Shown one piece after another: positions 40,180 through 48,462 of a stretch of 64,000 bases of DNA (position 1 is the stretch's first letter; each line of letters opens with the position of its first letter). A program made the translations under genes and the position numbers. This stretch comes from Jeotgalibacillus terrae (GTDB taxonomy: Bacteria > Bacillota > Bacilli > Bacillales > Jeotgalibacillaceae). The notes beneath the pieces are model-generated. The model made no database searches. It saw only the letters and a list, made by a program, of their open reading frames with translations, and was not told the DNA's origin. The stretch is from the NCBI RefSeq assembly GCF_016908195.1, contig NZ_JAFBDK010000001.1, forward strand, positions 285,500 to 349,499, written 5' to 3'.

Positions 40180-40481
40180 TATTTTCTTACTTTCGGCAGT
40201 TCAATTTTTTTATTTTCACGGGACTCTTTGTACAGAACAATTGTATGGCCGATAACCTGTACAAGCTCTGCTTTTGCGCCTTTTGAAAGTGCAGCTGCCA
40301 CTTCATCTTTATCTTCTTCACAATTTTGAAGAATGCTTATTTTAATCAGTTCACGTACTTCAAGCGCCTCTGAGATCTGCTTGATCATGTTTTCATTCAC
40401 GCCGCCTTTTCCTACCTGGAAAATTGGTGACAAGTTATGTGCTTCTGCACGAAGAAACCTTTTTTGTTTACCTGTTAACAT
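40179..40481 (-). CDS. yhbY: RNA-binding protein YhbY/YqeI (CRM domain)
   Basis: A 100-residue CRM-domain protein (MLTGKQKRFLRAEAHNLSPI, then FQVGKGGVNENMIKQISEAL, ELVQVIGHTIVLYKESR). It binds ribosomal RNA and is linked to 50S assembly. It lies between aroE and nadD. Confidence 0.95.
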   Translation of the reverse strand: MLTGKQKRFLRAEAHNLSPIFQVGKGGVNENMIKQISEALEVRELIKISILQNCEEDKDEVAAALSKGAKAELVQVIGHTIVLYKESRENKKIELPKVRK

Positions 40482-40485
40482 AATT

Positions 40486-41313
40486 TCACTCCTGTTTCAT
40501 ATCTTTTGTTATTTTATTGATCATTGACGCTGTATCAGGTATTTTGTCAGTCCATTTCTCAAATGCCAGTGCACCCTGAAAGACAAACATCCCGACTCCA
40601 TTAAGTATATCCGCTCCGGCCGCTTCAGCCTTTTTCAGAAACTGCGTTTTTAATGGATTATAGATGATATCAGCTGCGAGCGATCCTGCTTTCATCTCTG
40701 TAGCATCGAGTGCATGCTGATGTATATGAGGATACATCCCCTGAGACGTGGTATTAATGACAATATCAAAAAGGCCAATCTGATGCTGCGCTGCAGCCAG
40801 GTCCATACTGTCACCAGTCAGGCCATGCGATTCGATGAGCTGATCAGCTTTTATTACTGTACGGTTTGCGATACTGATTTTTTCCGCGCCAAATGAGTGC
40901 AGTGAGCCTGCAATTCCTTTTGCGGCACCACCTGCACCAATTATTAAAATTTGGCTGTCTGACACTTCCTTAGTTGTGCGCTTTGTCAAAAGAGACTTTA
41001 GAAATCCATCGCCGTCTGTATTATAACCATAACTTTTTCCATCTCTGATCACTACTGTGTTTACTGCACCGAGTTCCGTGGCACGGTCCTCAACCTCATC
41101 GAGATACTGAATGATGTTTTCTTTATGAGGAATGGTCACATTATACCCTGAAAAATTTCTTTTTCTGAGGTCTTCAATCTGCTCCCCGAGCTGGTCAGGA
41201 GGAACTTCTAATGCCTCATAGCTTCCTTTTAATCCGCATTCCTTCAGCCAGCTATTATGCATAAATGGCGATTTGGAATGATGAATCGGATAGCCGATTA
41301 CTGCAAGCTTCAT
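40486..41313 (-). CDS. aroE: Shikimate dehydrogenase
   Basis: A 275-residue AroE with the SKSPFMHN substrate loop (residues 14-21), NVTIPHKENI (58-67, catalytic Lys), NTDGDGF and the Rossmann GAGGAAKGIAG (126-136). It reduces 3-dehydroshikimate to shikimate in aromatic amino acid synthesis. It lies between yqeH and yhbY, as in B. subtilis. Confidence 0.97.
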   Translation of the reverse strand: MKLAVIGYPIHHSKSPFMHNSWLKECGLKGSYEALEVPPDQLGEQIEDLRKRNFSGYNVTIPHKENIIQYLDEVEDRATELGAVNTVVIRDGKSYGYNTDGDGFLKSLLTKRTTKEVSDSQILIIGAGGAAKGIAGSLHSFGAEKISIANRTVIKADQLIESHGLTGDSMDLAAAQHQIGLFDIVINTTSQGMYPHIHQHALDATEMKAGSLAADIIYNPLKTQFLKKAEAAGADILNGVGMFVFQGALAFEKWTDKIPDTASMINKITKDMKQE

Positions 41314-41332
41314 AAGTTGCTCCCCCTCCCGA

Positions 41333-42439
41333 TCAGATTAATGACTTTCTGATAATCGCGCTTACGCCTTCCGGAACATAAGCGGCCACTTTTACGCCGG
41401 GTTCGTTAATTGTAATCCACCCGAGACCTGAAAATACAATATCCATTTTTCCTTCTTTTACATTAAACTCGTGACGTTTCAAAGGAGGAAATGATTCAAG
41501 ATCTTCCTGCCTTGGTGGTGAGAGCATCTCTCCCAGATGACGCTCATATAAGTCATCTGCTTTTTCAAGCTTTGTTCTGTGAATATCCAGTTCATTTGAA
41601 AAATAGCATGTGAAAGAATTTCTATTCCCGCTAATAAAATCAAATCTGGCCAGTCCTGCGATAAATAGTGTCTGTTCTTCATTAAGCTGGAACACTTTTG
41701 GTTTCAGTTCTTTTTTCGGCAGTACTTTTTTCAAGTCCTGCTTGTTCACTACATGAGCCATCTGATCACGGTTAATAATACCCGGTGTATCAATGATAGC
41801 CTTACCGTCGTCAAGGGGAATCTCAATCATATCAAGCGTTGTACCAGGGAACTGGGATGTTGTAATGATATCCTCTTCACCTGTTACTTCTTTAATAATA
41901 CGGTTAATCAATGTTGACTTCCCAACATTCGTACAGCCGACAACATATACATCGCGGCCTTTACGTTCTCTGTCGATCGCCTCAAGTACATCCTGAATAT
42001 GATGACCTTTATCAGCGCTGCAGAGCAGAACATCAATCGGTTTTAACCCCATCTGACTCGCTTCATACTTCATCCAGTTGATCAGTTTGTTCGGCTTAGC
42101 AGACTTAGGCAATACATCCGCTTTATTCCCGATTAAAAGAACGGGATTCTTACCTACAAACCGGTGTAGCCCTGTCAGAAAACTGCCGTTGAAATCTGTG
42201 ATATCCACCACTTTAACGATCAGTGCATCGGCTTCTCCCAGACCATTTAAGATCTTAAGAAAATCATCATCTGTCAGCGCAACATCCTGTACCTCATTGT
42301 AGTGTTTCAGCTTAAAACAGCGCTGGCATACAATCTGCTCTCTCTCTAAGCTGGATGGAGGCGCATATCCCAGACCGTTTTTATCAATCGTCTGGATTTC
42401 CACACCGCAGCCGATACAAGTAATTTTTTCCTCACTCAC
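41333..42439 (-). CDS. yqeH: Ribosome biogenesis GTPase YqeH
   Basis: A circularly permuted GTPase of about 368 residues for 30S assembly. An N-terminal four-Cys zinc finger (CIGCGVEIQ and CQRCFKLKHY) is followed by G4 IGNKADVLPKS, then G1 GCTNVGKSTLINR and G3 DTPGIINRDQ. The start is GTG 42439, with GGGAGG 8 nt upstream; the frame opens at 42454. It overlaps yqeG by a few bases. Confidence 0.97.
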   Translation of the reverse strand: MSEEKITCIGCGVEIQTIDKNGLGYAPPSSLEREQIVCQRCFKLKHYNEVQDVALTDDDFLKILNGLGEADALIVKVVDITDFNGSFLTGLHRFVGKNPVLLIGNKADVLPKSAKPNKLINWMKYEASQMGLKPIDVLLCSADKGHHIQDVLEAIDRERKGRDVYVVGCTNVGKSTLINRIIKEVTGEEDIITTSQFPGTTLDMIEIPLDDGKAIIDTPGIINRDQMAHVVNKQDLKKVLPKKELKPKVFQLNEEQTLFIAGLARFDFISGNRNSFTCYFSNELDIHRTKLEKADDLYERHLGEMLSPPRQEDLESFPPLKRHEFNVKEGKMDIVFSGLGWITINEPGVKVAAYVPEGVSAIIRKSLI

Positions 42440-42957
42440 TTTTTGTCCTCCCATTGAATCATGTTTTTTCTTTTAAAGAAGTTAAGCAGTCTTTTTTCAA
42501 TGACACGGTTAAACTTTGTGAAAAAACCATCAGTTTTCGCTACCGGTACAACTAATATGGTATAAAGCTTATTTAAGTTACCACCTAATACGTCTGTCAT
42601 CAGCTGATCCCCGATGACAACAGTTTCATCTTTATTGACATTCATATCTCTAATTGCACGTCTGAAAGCACGTCCCATAGGCTTTCTGGCATGATAGATA
42701 AAAGGAATACCAATCGGGTTTGAAAATGCTTCAACTCTCAGCTGGTTATTGTTCGACACAATTGTGACCAGAATGCCTTCTTTTTGCATCCCCTCAAGCC
42801 ATGCAGTCAGCTTCGGTGTAGCTTCTTTTCTATCCCATTCAACCAATGTATTATCAAGGTCTGTAATAATCGCTTTTATTCCCTGCTCTTTGAGTTTAGC
42901 AGGTGTTATTTCAAACACGCTGTCTACGTATTCATTAGGCAAAAATAGTTTTATCAT
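42436..42957 (-). CDS. yqeG: HAD-family phosphatase YqeG
   Basis: A 173-residue HAD protein (YqeG, like the mitochondrial PTPMT/GEP4-type phosphatidylglycerophosphatases). The catalytic motif is DLDNTLVEWD, and later GDQLMTDVLGGN. The start is ATG 42957 with AGGTGG upstream. It is the first gene of the eight-gene operon. Confidence 0.93.
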   Translation of the reverse strand: MIKLFLPNEYVDSVFEITPAKLKEQGIKAIITDLDNTLVEWDRKEATPKLTAWLEGMQKEGILVTIVSNNNQLRVEAFSNPIGIPFIYHARKPMGRAFRRAIRDMNVNKDETVVIGDQLMTDVLGGNLNKLYTILVVPVAKTDGFFTKFNRVIEKRLLNFFKRKNMIQWEDKK

Positions 42958-42986
42958 TGTTCTCCACCTCTTCACTTCAAGTCTAT

Positions 42987-43015
42987 ATCATACATCATCT
43001 GCCTGGTTAGTTCAA
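42987..43015 (-). promoter_or_regulatory. Promoter of the yqeG operon
   Basis: On the minus strand TTGAAC (43015-43010), 17-bp spacer, TATGAT (42992-42987). It would transcribe yqeG through yqeM. Confidence 0.65.
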
Positions 43016-43077
43016 AATGAATCTTTTATTAATCTATTACACAAATCGTTCGACAAATATCGTCTTTCGCTTTTTCC

Positions 43078-43086
43078 TGTGGATAA
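43078..43086 (-). promoter_or_regulatory. DnaA box 1 upstream of sda
   Basis: TGTGGATAA, the exact complement of the TTATCCACA consensus. It lies about 160 bp before sda, in the region where B. subtilis sda carries DnaA boxes. Confidence 0.85.
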
Positions 43087-43167
43087 CTTTACTGTATCTC
43101 AATCGTCTGACCTTATCATATATTTAACCCTTATTAACATCTTTTACACAGGTTATACACTATGACC

Positions 43168-43176
43168 TGTGGATAA
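43168..43176 (-). promoter_or_regulatory. DnaA box 2 upstream of sda
   Basis: A second perfect TGTGGATAA, 90 bp from the first and ending 9 bp before the -35 of the sda promoter. Two 7-of-9 near matches (43143-43151 and 43153-43161) lie between the two. The placement fits DnaA control of sda. Confidence 0.85.
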
Positions 43177-43184
43177 GGGAACGC

Positions 43185-43213
43185 TTGTTCTTTATTCAGT
43201 GGTCTGATACGAT
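43185..43213 (+). promoter_or_regulatory. Promoter of sda
   Basis: TTGTTC (43185-43190), 17-bp spacer, TACGAT (43208-43213) with an extended TGn just before the -10. Confidence 0.6.
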
Positions 43214-43246
43214 TTTGCTATGGATATTTGAAAGGAGAACACCTTC

Positions 43247-43363
43247 ATGAATGAACTATCACTTGACGCTTTAATTCAGGCATATGAAGCAGCAAAAAAA
43301 CAAAAGCTTTCAGACGATTTTCTGGAGCTCCTTGAACAGGAAATTTTAAAGAAAAAGAATTAA
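43247..43363 (+). CDS. sda: Sporulation checkpoint inhibitor Sda (38 aa)
   Basis: ATG 43247 to TAA 43363 encodes 38 residues starting MNELSLDALIQAYEAAKKQK, aligned over its length with the helical hairpin of B. subtilis Sda (LSDELLIESYFKA). Sda binds KinA and stops sporulation when replication is blocked. AAAGGAG lies 8 nt before the start. The C-terminal tail beyond the hairpin is shorter than in B. subtilis. It is below usual gene-calling length, hence easily missed. Confidence 0.92.
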   Translation: MNELSLDALIQAYEAAKKQKLSDDFLELLEQEILKKKN

Positions 43364-43447
43364 AGAAACTCGAGATAAATGAGTAGGACTGGCAAGTTTT
43401 CTGATTTTTTTCATACGGTTAAATAACCGGTGAAAGGAGGAGAAGAC

Positions 43448-44140
43448 TTGTCATTTTTTTTAATTTTATCGGCGATTATTGACCTGCCGGCTCTGACAGG
43501 CTATTTTAAGCAGAACGCTTTTCCTGAACCTTTAAGTAAAGAGGAAGAAAAGAATGCGATTTTGAGGCTGCAAAATGGTGATGACGAGGCAAAGAACCTG
43601 CTCATTGAACACAACCTCAGACTTGTTGCACATATCATCAAGAAATTTGAAAATACAGGAGAGTCTGTGGAGGACCTGATTTCAATCGGTACAATCGGAT
43701 TGATCAAAGCAATTGACAGCTATTCCTATGATAAAGGAACAAAACTTGCAACCTATGCAGCCAGGTGTATCGAGAATGAAGTTCTCATGTTTTTACGTTC
43801 ACTCAAAAAAACAAAAAAAGATATCTCGCTTCATGATCCGATTGGTGAAGACAAAGACGGACACGCCATTAGTCTGATTGACGTACTGCAGAGTGAAGAT
43901 GAAGAAGTGGATGAACTGATTGTACAGAAAATGAGCGGAGAGAAAATCAGGCAGGTCGTCACAAAACTCGATGACAGGGAACGTGAGGTGATTACTGCAC
44001 GATTTGGTATGAATGGTCAGGATGAAAAAACGCAGCGGGAGATCGCAAAGGAACTGGGGATCTCGAGAAGCTACGTTTCAAGAATTGAAAAAAGAGCATT
44101 AATGAAATTGTTTCATCACTTTGATGATGATCAGGATTAA
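43448..44140 (+). CDS. sigK: RNA polymerase sigma-K factor, uninterrupted
   Basis: A 230-residue pro-sigma-K, the late mother-cell sigma factor. The start is TTG 43448 with AAAGGAGG 7 nt upstream; a GTG at 43430 is part of that site. The pro-sequence ([19 protein letters not shown]) is hydrophobic for SpoIVFB cleavage. Region 2 ([26 protein letters not shown]) and region 4 HTH ([20 protein letters not shown]) are intact. In B. subtilis 168 this gene is split by the skin element; here it is whole. Its stop overlaps the mtnN stop by 4 nt. Confidence 0.97.
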   Translation: MSFFLILSAIIDLPALTGYFKQNAFPEPLSKEEEKNAILRLQNGDDEAKNLLIEHNLRLVAHIIKKFENTGESVEDLISIGTIGLIKAIDSYSYDKGTKLATYAARCIENEVLMFLRSLKKTKKDISLHDPIGEDKDGHAISLIDVLQSEDEEVDELIVQKMSGEKIRQVVTKLDDREREVITARFGMNGQDEKTQREIAKELGISRSYVSRIEKRALMKLFHHFDDDQD

Positions 44141-44829
44141 AGTTCTTCAGTCATTTTCATAATCAGGTTCGCAGAATTTACTGCTGCTGTTTTAAGATAC
44201 TGATCAAAAGATACATGTGATTCTTTACCTGCAATATCAGAGAGTGACCTGATAATGACAAACGGTGTATCATATTGATGGGCCACCTGGGCAATTGCTG
44301 CTGCTTCCATTTCAAGAGCCTGCAAATCTTCAAATTTACCCTGCAGCGCTTCAACTCTCTGCGGATCATTCATGAAGGAATCACCTGTTGCAATCAATCC
44401 CGCAACAGACTTGATATCACCGATTGATTTTGTACAGGAAAGAGCGGTCTCCTTTAGTTTTGCATCTGCCACAAAAGCAGCAGGCATCCCCGGAACCTGT
44501 CCATATTCGTAATTAAAAGCAGTAACATCAACGTCATGATGTCTTACTTCATTAGAAATCACTACATCTCCTACACTTAGTGAAGGATCAAAACCACCGG
44601 CTGACCCGGTATTAATGATACGGTCCGGATTAAATCTTTCCATTAGAATAGTCGTTGTCATCGCAGCATTTACTTTACCAATACCGCTTTTAACAAGCAC
44701 GACTTCTTTTCCGCGAAGAATACCGGATGTGAATTCACTATTAGCAATGGTCTCAGTCCGGATATCTTCCATACTATTGCGAAGGTATTCAACCTCCTCT
44801 TCCATTGCGCCAATTATACCTATTCTCAT
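44137..44829 (-). CDS. mtnN: 5'-methylthioadenosine/S-adenosylhomocysteine nucleosidase
   Basis: A 230-residue MTA/SAH nucleosidase that recycles by-products of SAM use. Motifs: [39 protein letters not shown] and the catalytic Asp in [11 protein letters not shown]. The start ATG 44829 begins [13 protein letters not shown]; the frame to 44853 is longer but unlike the family. The stop overlaps the sigK stop. Confidence 0.97.
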   Translation of the reverse strand: MRIGIIGAMEEEVEYLRNSMEDIRTETIANSEFTSGILRGKEVVLVKSGIGKVNAAMTTTILMERFNPDRIINTGSAGGFDPSLSVGDVVISNEVRHHDVDVTAFNYEYGQVPGMPAAFVADAKLKETALSCTKSIGDIKSVAGLIATGDSFMNDPQRVEALQGKFEDLQALEMEAAAIAQVAHQYDTPFVIIRSLSDIAGKESHVSFDQYLKTAAVNSANLIMKMTEEL

Positions 44830-44906
44830 CAAAATCCCTGCCTTCTGTGTCAATCTGAAAACTTATTAGAACTTACCATAACAGCCCGTAAAGTTCAATC
44901 TTCCCA

Positions 44907-44915
44907 TGGTATAAT
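44907..44915 (+). promoter_or_regulatory. Extended -10 promoter of yrzA
   Basis: TGGTATAAT at 44907-44915 is a full extended -10; no good -35 box was found. It lies 30 nt before the yrzA start. Confidence 0.6.
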
Positions 44916-44944
44916 AGCTTAAAATTGAAGAAGGGAGAACCGGG

Positions 44945-45145
44945 ATGAGTTTTCAGCTTGATTTAATCAAAGATAAGGTTGAGTTTTTTGAAGCTGGCAC
45001 GTTAAATGAACTTGAGAAAAAAATCCAGGCTCAAATTGACAATAATCAGGCACTGATGCTTTACGTACATCAGGTACAACATCAGACAGTATTTACACCT
45101 GAAGGCAGACCTTATTATACGGCGAGTGTACATTTCAAATCATAA
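44945..45145 (+). CDS. yrzA: DUF2536 family protein YrzA (66 aa)
   Basis: A 66-residue protein starting MSFQLDLIKDKVEFFEAGTL, ending VHQVQHQTVFTPEGRPYYTA plus a short tail, matching the YrzA/DUF2536 family found in the same place in B. subtilis. Function unknown. AAGGGAG lies before ATG 44945. Confidence 0.85.
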   Translation: MSFQLDLIKDKVEFFEAGTLNELEKKIQAQIDNNQALMLYVHQVQHQTVFTPEGRPYYTASVHFKS

Positions 45146-45176
45146 AAAAGATGCTGCATCGTCTGCAGCATCTTTT
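45146..45176. terminator. Bidirectional terminator between yrzA and yrrS
   Basis: AAAAGATGCTGCA (45146-45158) and TGCAGCATCTTTT (45164-45176) form a 13-bp perfect stem with a 5-nt loop; A/T-runs on both sides suit both convergent genes. Confidence 0.9.
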
Positions 45177-45185
45177 CAGGTTCTT

Positions 45186-45905
45186 TTACAGTTGATCTAC
45201 TTTTACGGGTTTCCAGCCTTTTTTGTCCACCCATTCCAGGTGAACACTGTATTGTGCAGCCGGAGCATCAGGTGATGACACTTTTACAACAGAGTTTTGC
45301 GGGCCTCCATCATTTCCAACCCACCATACAGTCATCGTGTTCATATCAAGACCTGTCGCATAAGCAGCGGCTTTCAACTTTTCATTCCAGTCCACGCTGC
45401 CTTCAACGTAGGATGAAGTGTGTTGACCAGTTTGTTCTGTGCCAACAGGCTTCCACTCTCCATCATCAGGACTGGCAGTTTCCTCTGCTGCAGCTGTATC
45501 ACGCTCTTCTTTTTCACGTTTCTTCTTTTCAGCTTCTTCTTTTTTCTTTGCTTCTTCTTCCTTTTCTTTCTCCTTCTTCGTCTCAGAGGCATTGTTGTCC
45601 TCATCAGACTCACGGTTTGTGTCGTTATTTTCCTGATCTTCATCTTCAGCGTCTATTTCAGTTACAGACAGTTCATTGTTTTCAGGATCTTCATTCTTCT
45701 CTTCATCATTTTTAGAAGCATTCTCCTGGACCTGTTCAGCAATTGATTTTTCTTCTTCAGGTTCAGCTGCCTGATTTTCATTACTCCCAAGAAAAATAAA
45801 TGCTGATACACCTGCGATCAGTAATAACACAACTGCAATAGAACCATTTAACAGTATATTTTCTTTCCTTTTTTTGCTTTGTAATTTTGTTCTGGAATTA
45901 TTCAT
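45186..45905 (-). CDS. yrrS: YrrS family protein (DUF1510), membrane-anchored
   Basis: A 239-residue protein. Residues 1-16 are basic and residues 20-42 form a transmembrane helix (GSIAVVLLLIAGVSAFIFLG). Residues 45-145 are an extremely charged Glu/Lys/Asp-rich segment. Residues 150-239 are the DUF1510 domain (VEGSVDWNEKLKAAAYATGL, TVWWVGNDGGPQNSVVKVSS). It resembles YrrS, encoded near greA in B. subtilis; the function is unknown. The pbpI gene that adjoins it there is absent here. Confidence 0.9.
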   Translation of the reverse strand: MNNSRTKLQSKKRKENILLNGSIAVVLLLIAGVSAFIFLGSNENQAAEPEEEKSIAEQVQENASKNDEEKNEDPENNELSVTEIDAEDEDQENNDTNRESDEDNNASETKKEKEKEEEAKKKEEAEKKKREKEERDTAAAEETASPDDGEWKPVGTEQTGQHTSSYVEGSVDWNEKLKAAAYATGLDMNTMTVWWVGNDGGPQNSVVKVSSPDAPAAQYSVHLEWVDKKGWKPVKVDQL

Positions 45906-46065
45906 TTTCTCACTCCTCGTTCAACTCTTCCCTGATCATATAAATCTAAACCAGCATATCATGAGCACCTGCTGTATTCACAAGAGCCGCTATTCCTTTT
46001 ATCAAAACAGGACGTCTGACCTGCAAGTATTAGACGCATACAACTGATAAAAGTTACATCTAAGT

Positions 46066-46097
46066 AAAAAAAGAGACTGAACAATTGCTTCAGTCTC
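46066..46097 (-). terminator. Terminator of greA
   Basis: GAGACTGAA (46073-46081) and TTCAGTCTC (46089-46097), followed on the minus strand by a T-run (46072-46066). It lies 40 bp after the greA stop. Confidence 0.85.
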
Positions 46098-46136
46098 CTC
46101 TGACGGGTCATTGCACCCGATTGTGGCAGTGCATAC

Positions 46137-46613
46137 TTAATTGATTGATGTAATGCGGACGTCCATGTCTCCGCCAGGTGTCTGTACTTTCACTTCATCT
46201 CCTACAACCCTACCAATCAGACTTTTAGCAATTGGCGAATCGTTAGAGATTTTTCCTTCAAACGGGTCAGCTTCTGCACTTCCGACGATTGTGTATGATT
46301 CTTCATCACCATCAGGAAGTTCAACGAATGTCACTGTTTTACCCAGAGAAACGACGCCGTCAAGCGCCTGATCATCTTCAATAATTTTTGCATTACGGAT
46401 CATAGACTCAAGTGTTGAAATGCGTCCTTCAACGAATGCCTGCTCTTCTTTAGCAGAGTCATACTCTGAGTTCTCTGAGAGATCTCCAAAGCTTCTTGCG
46501 ATTTTAATTCTCTCTACAACTTCTTTTCTCTTTACTGATTTCAGATTTTCAAGCTCGTGCTCAAGCTTTTGTTTACCTTCTTCAGTCATTGGATATACTT
46601 TTTCGTTTGCCAA
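46137..46613 (-). CDS. greA: Transcription elongation factor GreA
   Basis: A 158-residue GreA. The N-terminal coiled coil ([20 protein letters not shown], then [20 protein letters not shown]) carries the acidic tip for RNA cleavage, and the C terminus is FKBP-like ([20 protein letters not shown]). It rescues backtracked RNA polymerase. The preceding udk is separated by a terminator. Confidence 0.98.
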   Translation of the reverse strand: MANEKVYPMTEEGKQKLEHELENLKSVKRKEVVERIKIARSFGDLSENSEYDSAKEEQAFVEGRISTLESMIRNAKIIEDDQALDGVVSLGKTVTFVELPDGDEESYTIVGSAEADPFEGKISNDSPIAKSLIGRVVGDEVKVQTPGGDMDVRITSIN

Positions 46614-46687
46614 ATCCCTTCACTCCTTTAAAAAATGCATGAGTTCTTTCATGCTATGTGATTGAAACCCCTTTTATGAAGTATGCT

Positions 46688-46711
46688 AAAAAGAGGATAA
46701 ATTATCCTCTT
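46688..46711 (-). terminator. Terminator of udk
   Basis: AAGAGGATAA (46691-46700) and TTATCCTCTT (46702-46711) form a 10-bp stem; the minus strand continues with TTTTTAG. Confidence 0.8.
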
Positions 46712-46728
46712 CAGCCTTTGCTATCATA

Positions 46729-47364
46729 TTACACAATAGACTTTTGTTCAAGAATTGTTTGAATTTTCGTTACCATCAAATCAATCGCAACGTGATTCTG
46801 TCCGCCTTCAGGAATAATAATATCAGCATAACGTTTTGTCGGCTCAATAAACTGATTATGCATTGGGCGTACGACATTGATATACTGATCAACAACTGAA
46901 TCTATTGTACGTCCTCTTTCGTTAATGTCACGCAGCATCCGGCGGATAATCCGGAGATCAGAATCTGTATCTACATAAAGTTTGATGTCCATCAGATTTC
47001 TAAGGCGATCATCTTCTAAAACAAGAATTCCTTCGACTATAATAACATCTTTTGGTTCTACAGGAATTGTTTTTTCAGATCTTGTATGAACTGTATAGTC
47101 ATATACAGGCTTTTCAATCGCTTTGCGTTCAAGCAGCATACCGATATGCTCAATCAAAAGATCATTATCAAATGCAAGCGGGTGATCATAGTTTGTTTTC
47201 AGACGCTCCTCATAAGGAATATCACTTTGATCTTTATAATAGTAATCCTGTTCAATAATAGCGATCGATTGATCCTGAAAAACATCGTAGATTGCTTTTG
47301 TTACAGATGTTTTTCCTGACCCTGAACCGCCTGTTACACCAATAATAACGGGTTTATTTTTCAT
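46729..47364 (-). CDS. udk: Uridine kinase
   Basis: A 211-residue uridine/cytidine kinase with Walker [18 protein letters not shown], substrate loop [10 protein letters not shown] and the [10 protein letters not shown] segment. It salvages uridine with ATP or GTP. The start is ATG 47364; the frame continues upstream to 47526 but that part is repeat-derived and lacks a ribosome site. The udk upstream region carries the second repeat copy. Confidence 0.97.
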   Translation of the reverse strand: MKNKPVIIGVTGGSGSGKTSVTKAIYDVFQDQSIAIIEQDYYYKDQSDIPYEERLKTNYDHPLAFDNDLLIEHIGMLLERKAIEKPVYDYTVHTRSEKTIPVEPKDVIIVEGILVLEDDRLRNLMDIKLYVDTDSDLRIIRRMLRDINERGRTIDSVVDQYINVVRPMHNQFIEPTKRYADIIIPEGGQNHVAIDLMVTKIQTILEQKSIV

Positions 47365-47473
47365 TTTGCCGTTAGCTCCTTTCTCATTCTCGTTGAGTGG
47401 ACGCAGCGGCTTATTCACTTTAAATTTTGCAATTTGAAGCGGATGTATGGCAGCGTCTAATCCTTTATTGTTA

Positions 47474-47562
47474 GCTATGTTAAAGTTGGCTGTTGATTTC
47501 CGCTGCAGGGGGAACGCTGCAATCATCAGCTATGCTTAAACAACATTAGGCTTTAACATAGC
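47474..47562. repeat. Interspersed palindromic element, copy 2 (internally deleted form)
   Basis: An 89-bp copy with perfect 12-bp terminal repeats (GCTATGTTAAAG and CTTTAACATAGC). It starts like copies 1 and 3 (TTGGCTGTTGATTTCCGCTG) but jumps from GGGGGAACGC to the right end (CAATCATCAGC), so the middle ~100 bp is missing. It lies between udk and trmR. Confidence 0.85.
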
Positions 47563-47673
47563 TTTACTGCTAAAGCTTCCAATCTATAATTCAATCATAA
47601 GTTGGACTGTTTTCACAAGTTTTGTGTCTTTAAGTACTGCGGTCTGAACGGTGATATTTATTAGCAAAACGAT

Positions 47674-48309
47674 TTACTTTCTTTTACTGATTGTCAGACC
47701 GTCGCCTACAGGAAGGATGATCGTGTGATAATGTTCATTTGCTGCGATCCACTGGTTGAAGCGGTCAAGCTTTCTGAGCATTTGTCTGACGTTACGGCTT
47801 TCATTACCTGTCTGCTCTGCTACTAACCCTTTAAACAGGACATTATCTGTATAGACAGTCACCTCATCCGTAAAGTACGGTTCGTACATTTCAAAGAAGC
47901 GGATATTCTGGCTTTTCGCAGCATCTATAAAGGCGGCATCGAATAGCCCAAAGGATGAAACCTGTTCAGAAATCTCAAGCGCATCTCCTTCTAACAGGTG
48001 GATACGATCCTGAAAACCTGACTTTTTAACAAATTCTCTGGCCAGCTCAGCTCTCTCGGGGTCCCTTTCAATTGATATGATATGTGTCTGTGGAAGAGCC
48101 TCAGCCATTCTGATAGCTGAAAAGCCGATCGCCGTGCCAATTTCAAGGATCCGGACAGGATTCTGTACTCTGAGTAATTGAAGAAGTGTTTCAATTCCTT
48201 CAGGTTCCATAATAGGCACCTCATGAATACGCGCATATTCAGCCATTTCATCAGCCAGCTCTGAGCGCAGGGGATAGAGACTTTTAATATATTGATGGAC
48301 TTTATCCAC
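47674..48309 (-). CDS. trmR: tRNA 5-hydroxyuridine methyltransferase TrmR (YrrM)
   Basis: A 211-residue class I methyltransferase resembling YrrM/TrmR (motif I ILEIGTAIGFSAIRMAEAL, FIDAAKSQNIRFFEMYEPYF). In B. subtilis it methylates ho5U34 in tRNA to mo5U. The partner genes trhP1/trhP2 that follow it there are not present here. The protein looks complete. A hairpin lies just upstream. Confidence 0.9.
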   Translation of the reverse strand: MDKVHQYIKSLYPLRSELADEMAEYARIHEVPIMEPEGIETLLQLLRVQNPVRILEIGTAIGFSAIRMAEALPQTHIISIERDPERAELAREFVKKSGFQDRIHLLEGDALEISEQVSSFGLFDAAFIDAAKSQNIRFFEMYEPYFTDEVTVYTDNVLFKGLVAEQTGNESRNVRQMLRKLDRFNQWIAANEHYHTIILPVGDGLTISKRK

Positions 48310-48340
48310 TATTTTCTCACCTTTTCTGATCTAAGCATCC

Positions 48341-48398
48341 ATAAAAAAGAGCGTTCACTTACTACCCCTTTAAGGGCTGTAGTGATAAACGCTAAAAA
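48341..48398. terminator. Hairpin between trmR and mltG
   Basis: AGCGTT (48350-48355) pairs with AACGCT (48388-48393); inner paired bases (CACTTACTACCCC with GGGCTGTAGTG) extend it. T-rich tracts flank both ends, so it can act as terminator in both directions. Confidence 0.65.
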
Positions 48399-48425
48399 AT
48401 ACTTTATCTATTCTAACATAAAATC

Positions 48426-48453
48426 AGAGGGAAAGTGAATGTTCTTTCCCTCT
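48426..48453 (-). terminator. Possible terminator of mltG
   Basis: AGAGGGAAAG (48426-48435) and CTTTCCCTCT (48444-48453) form a 10-bp stem, but the following minus-strand sequence (TGATTTTATG) has only a weak T-run. It may act with the next hairpin. Confidence 0.6.
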
Positions 48454-48462
48454 TTCATCATT

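Noticed and set aside
43412..43420. CATACGGTT before sigK as a sigma-E/K -10
   Set aside because: Resembles the consensus only in part and no matching -35 at the right distance; not listed as a feature.
45254..45746. Long plus-strand frames opposite yrrS
   Set aside because: They are complements of the Glu/Lys-rich coding region (Phe/Ser/Leu-rich) without ribosome sites.
47365..47526. N-terminal extension of udk
   Set aside because: It reads into the repeat, has no ribosome site, and the family starts at [18 protein letters not shown] (ATG 47364).
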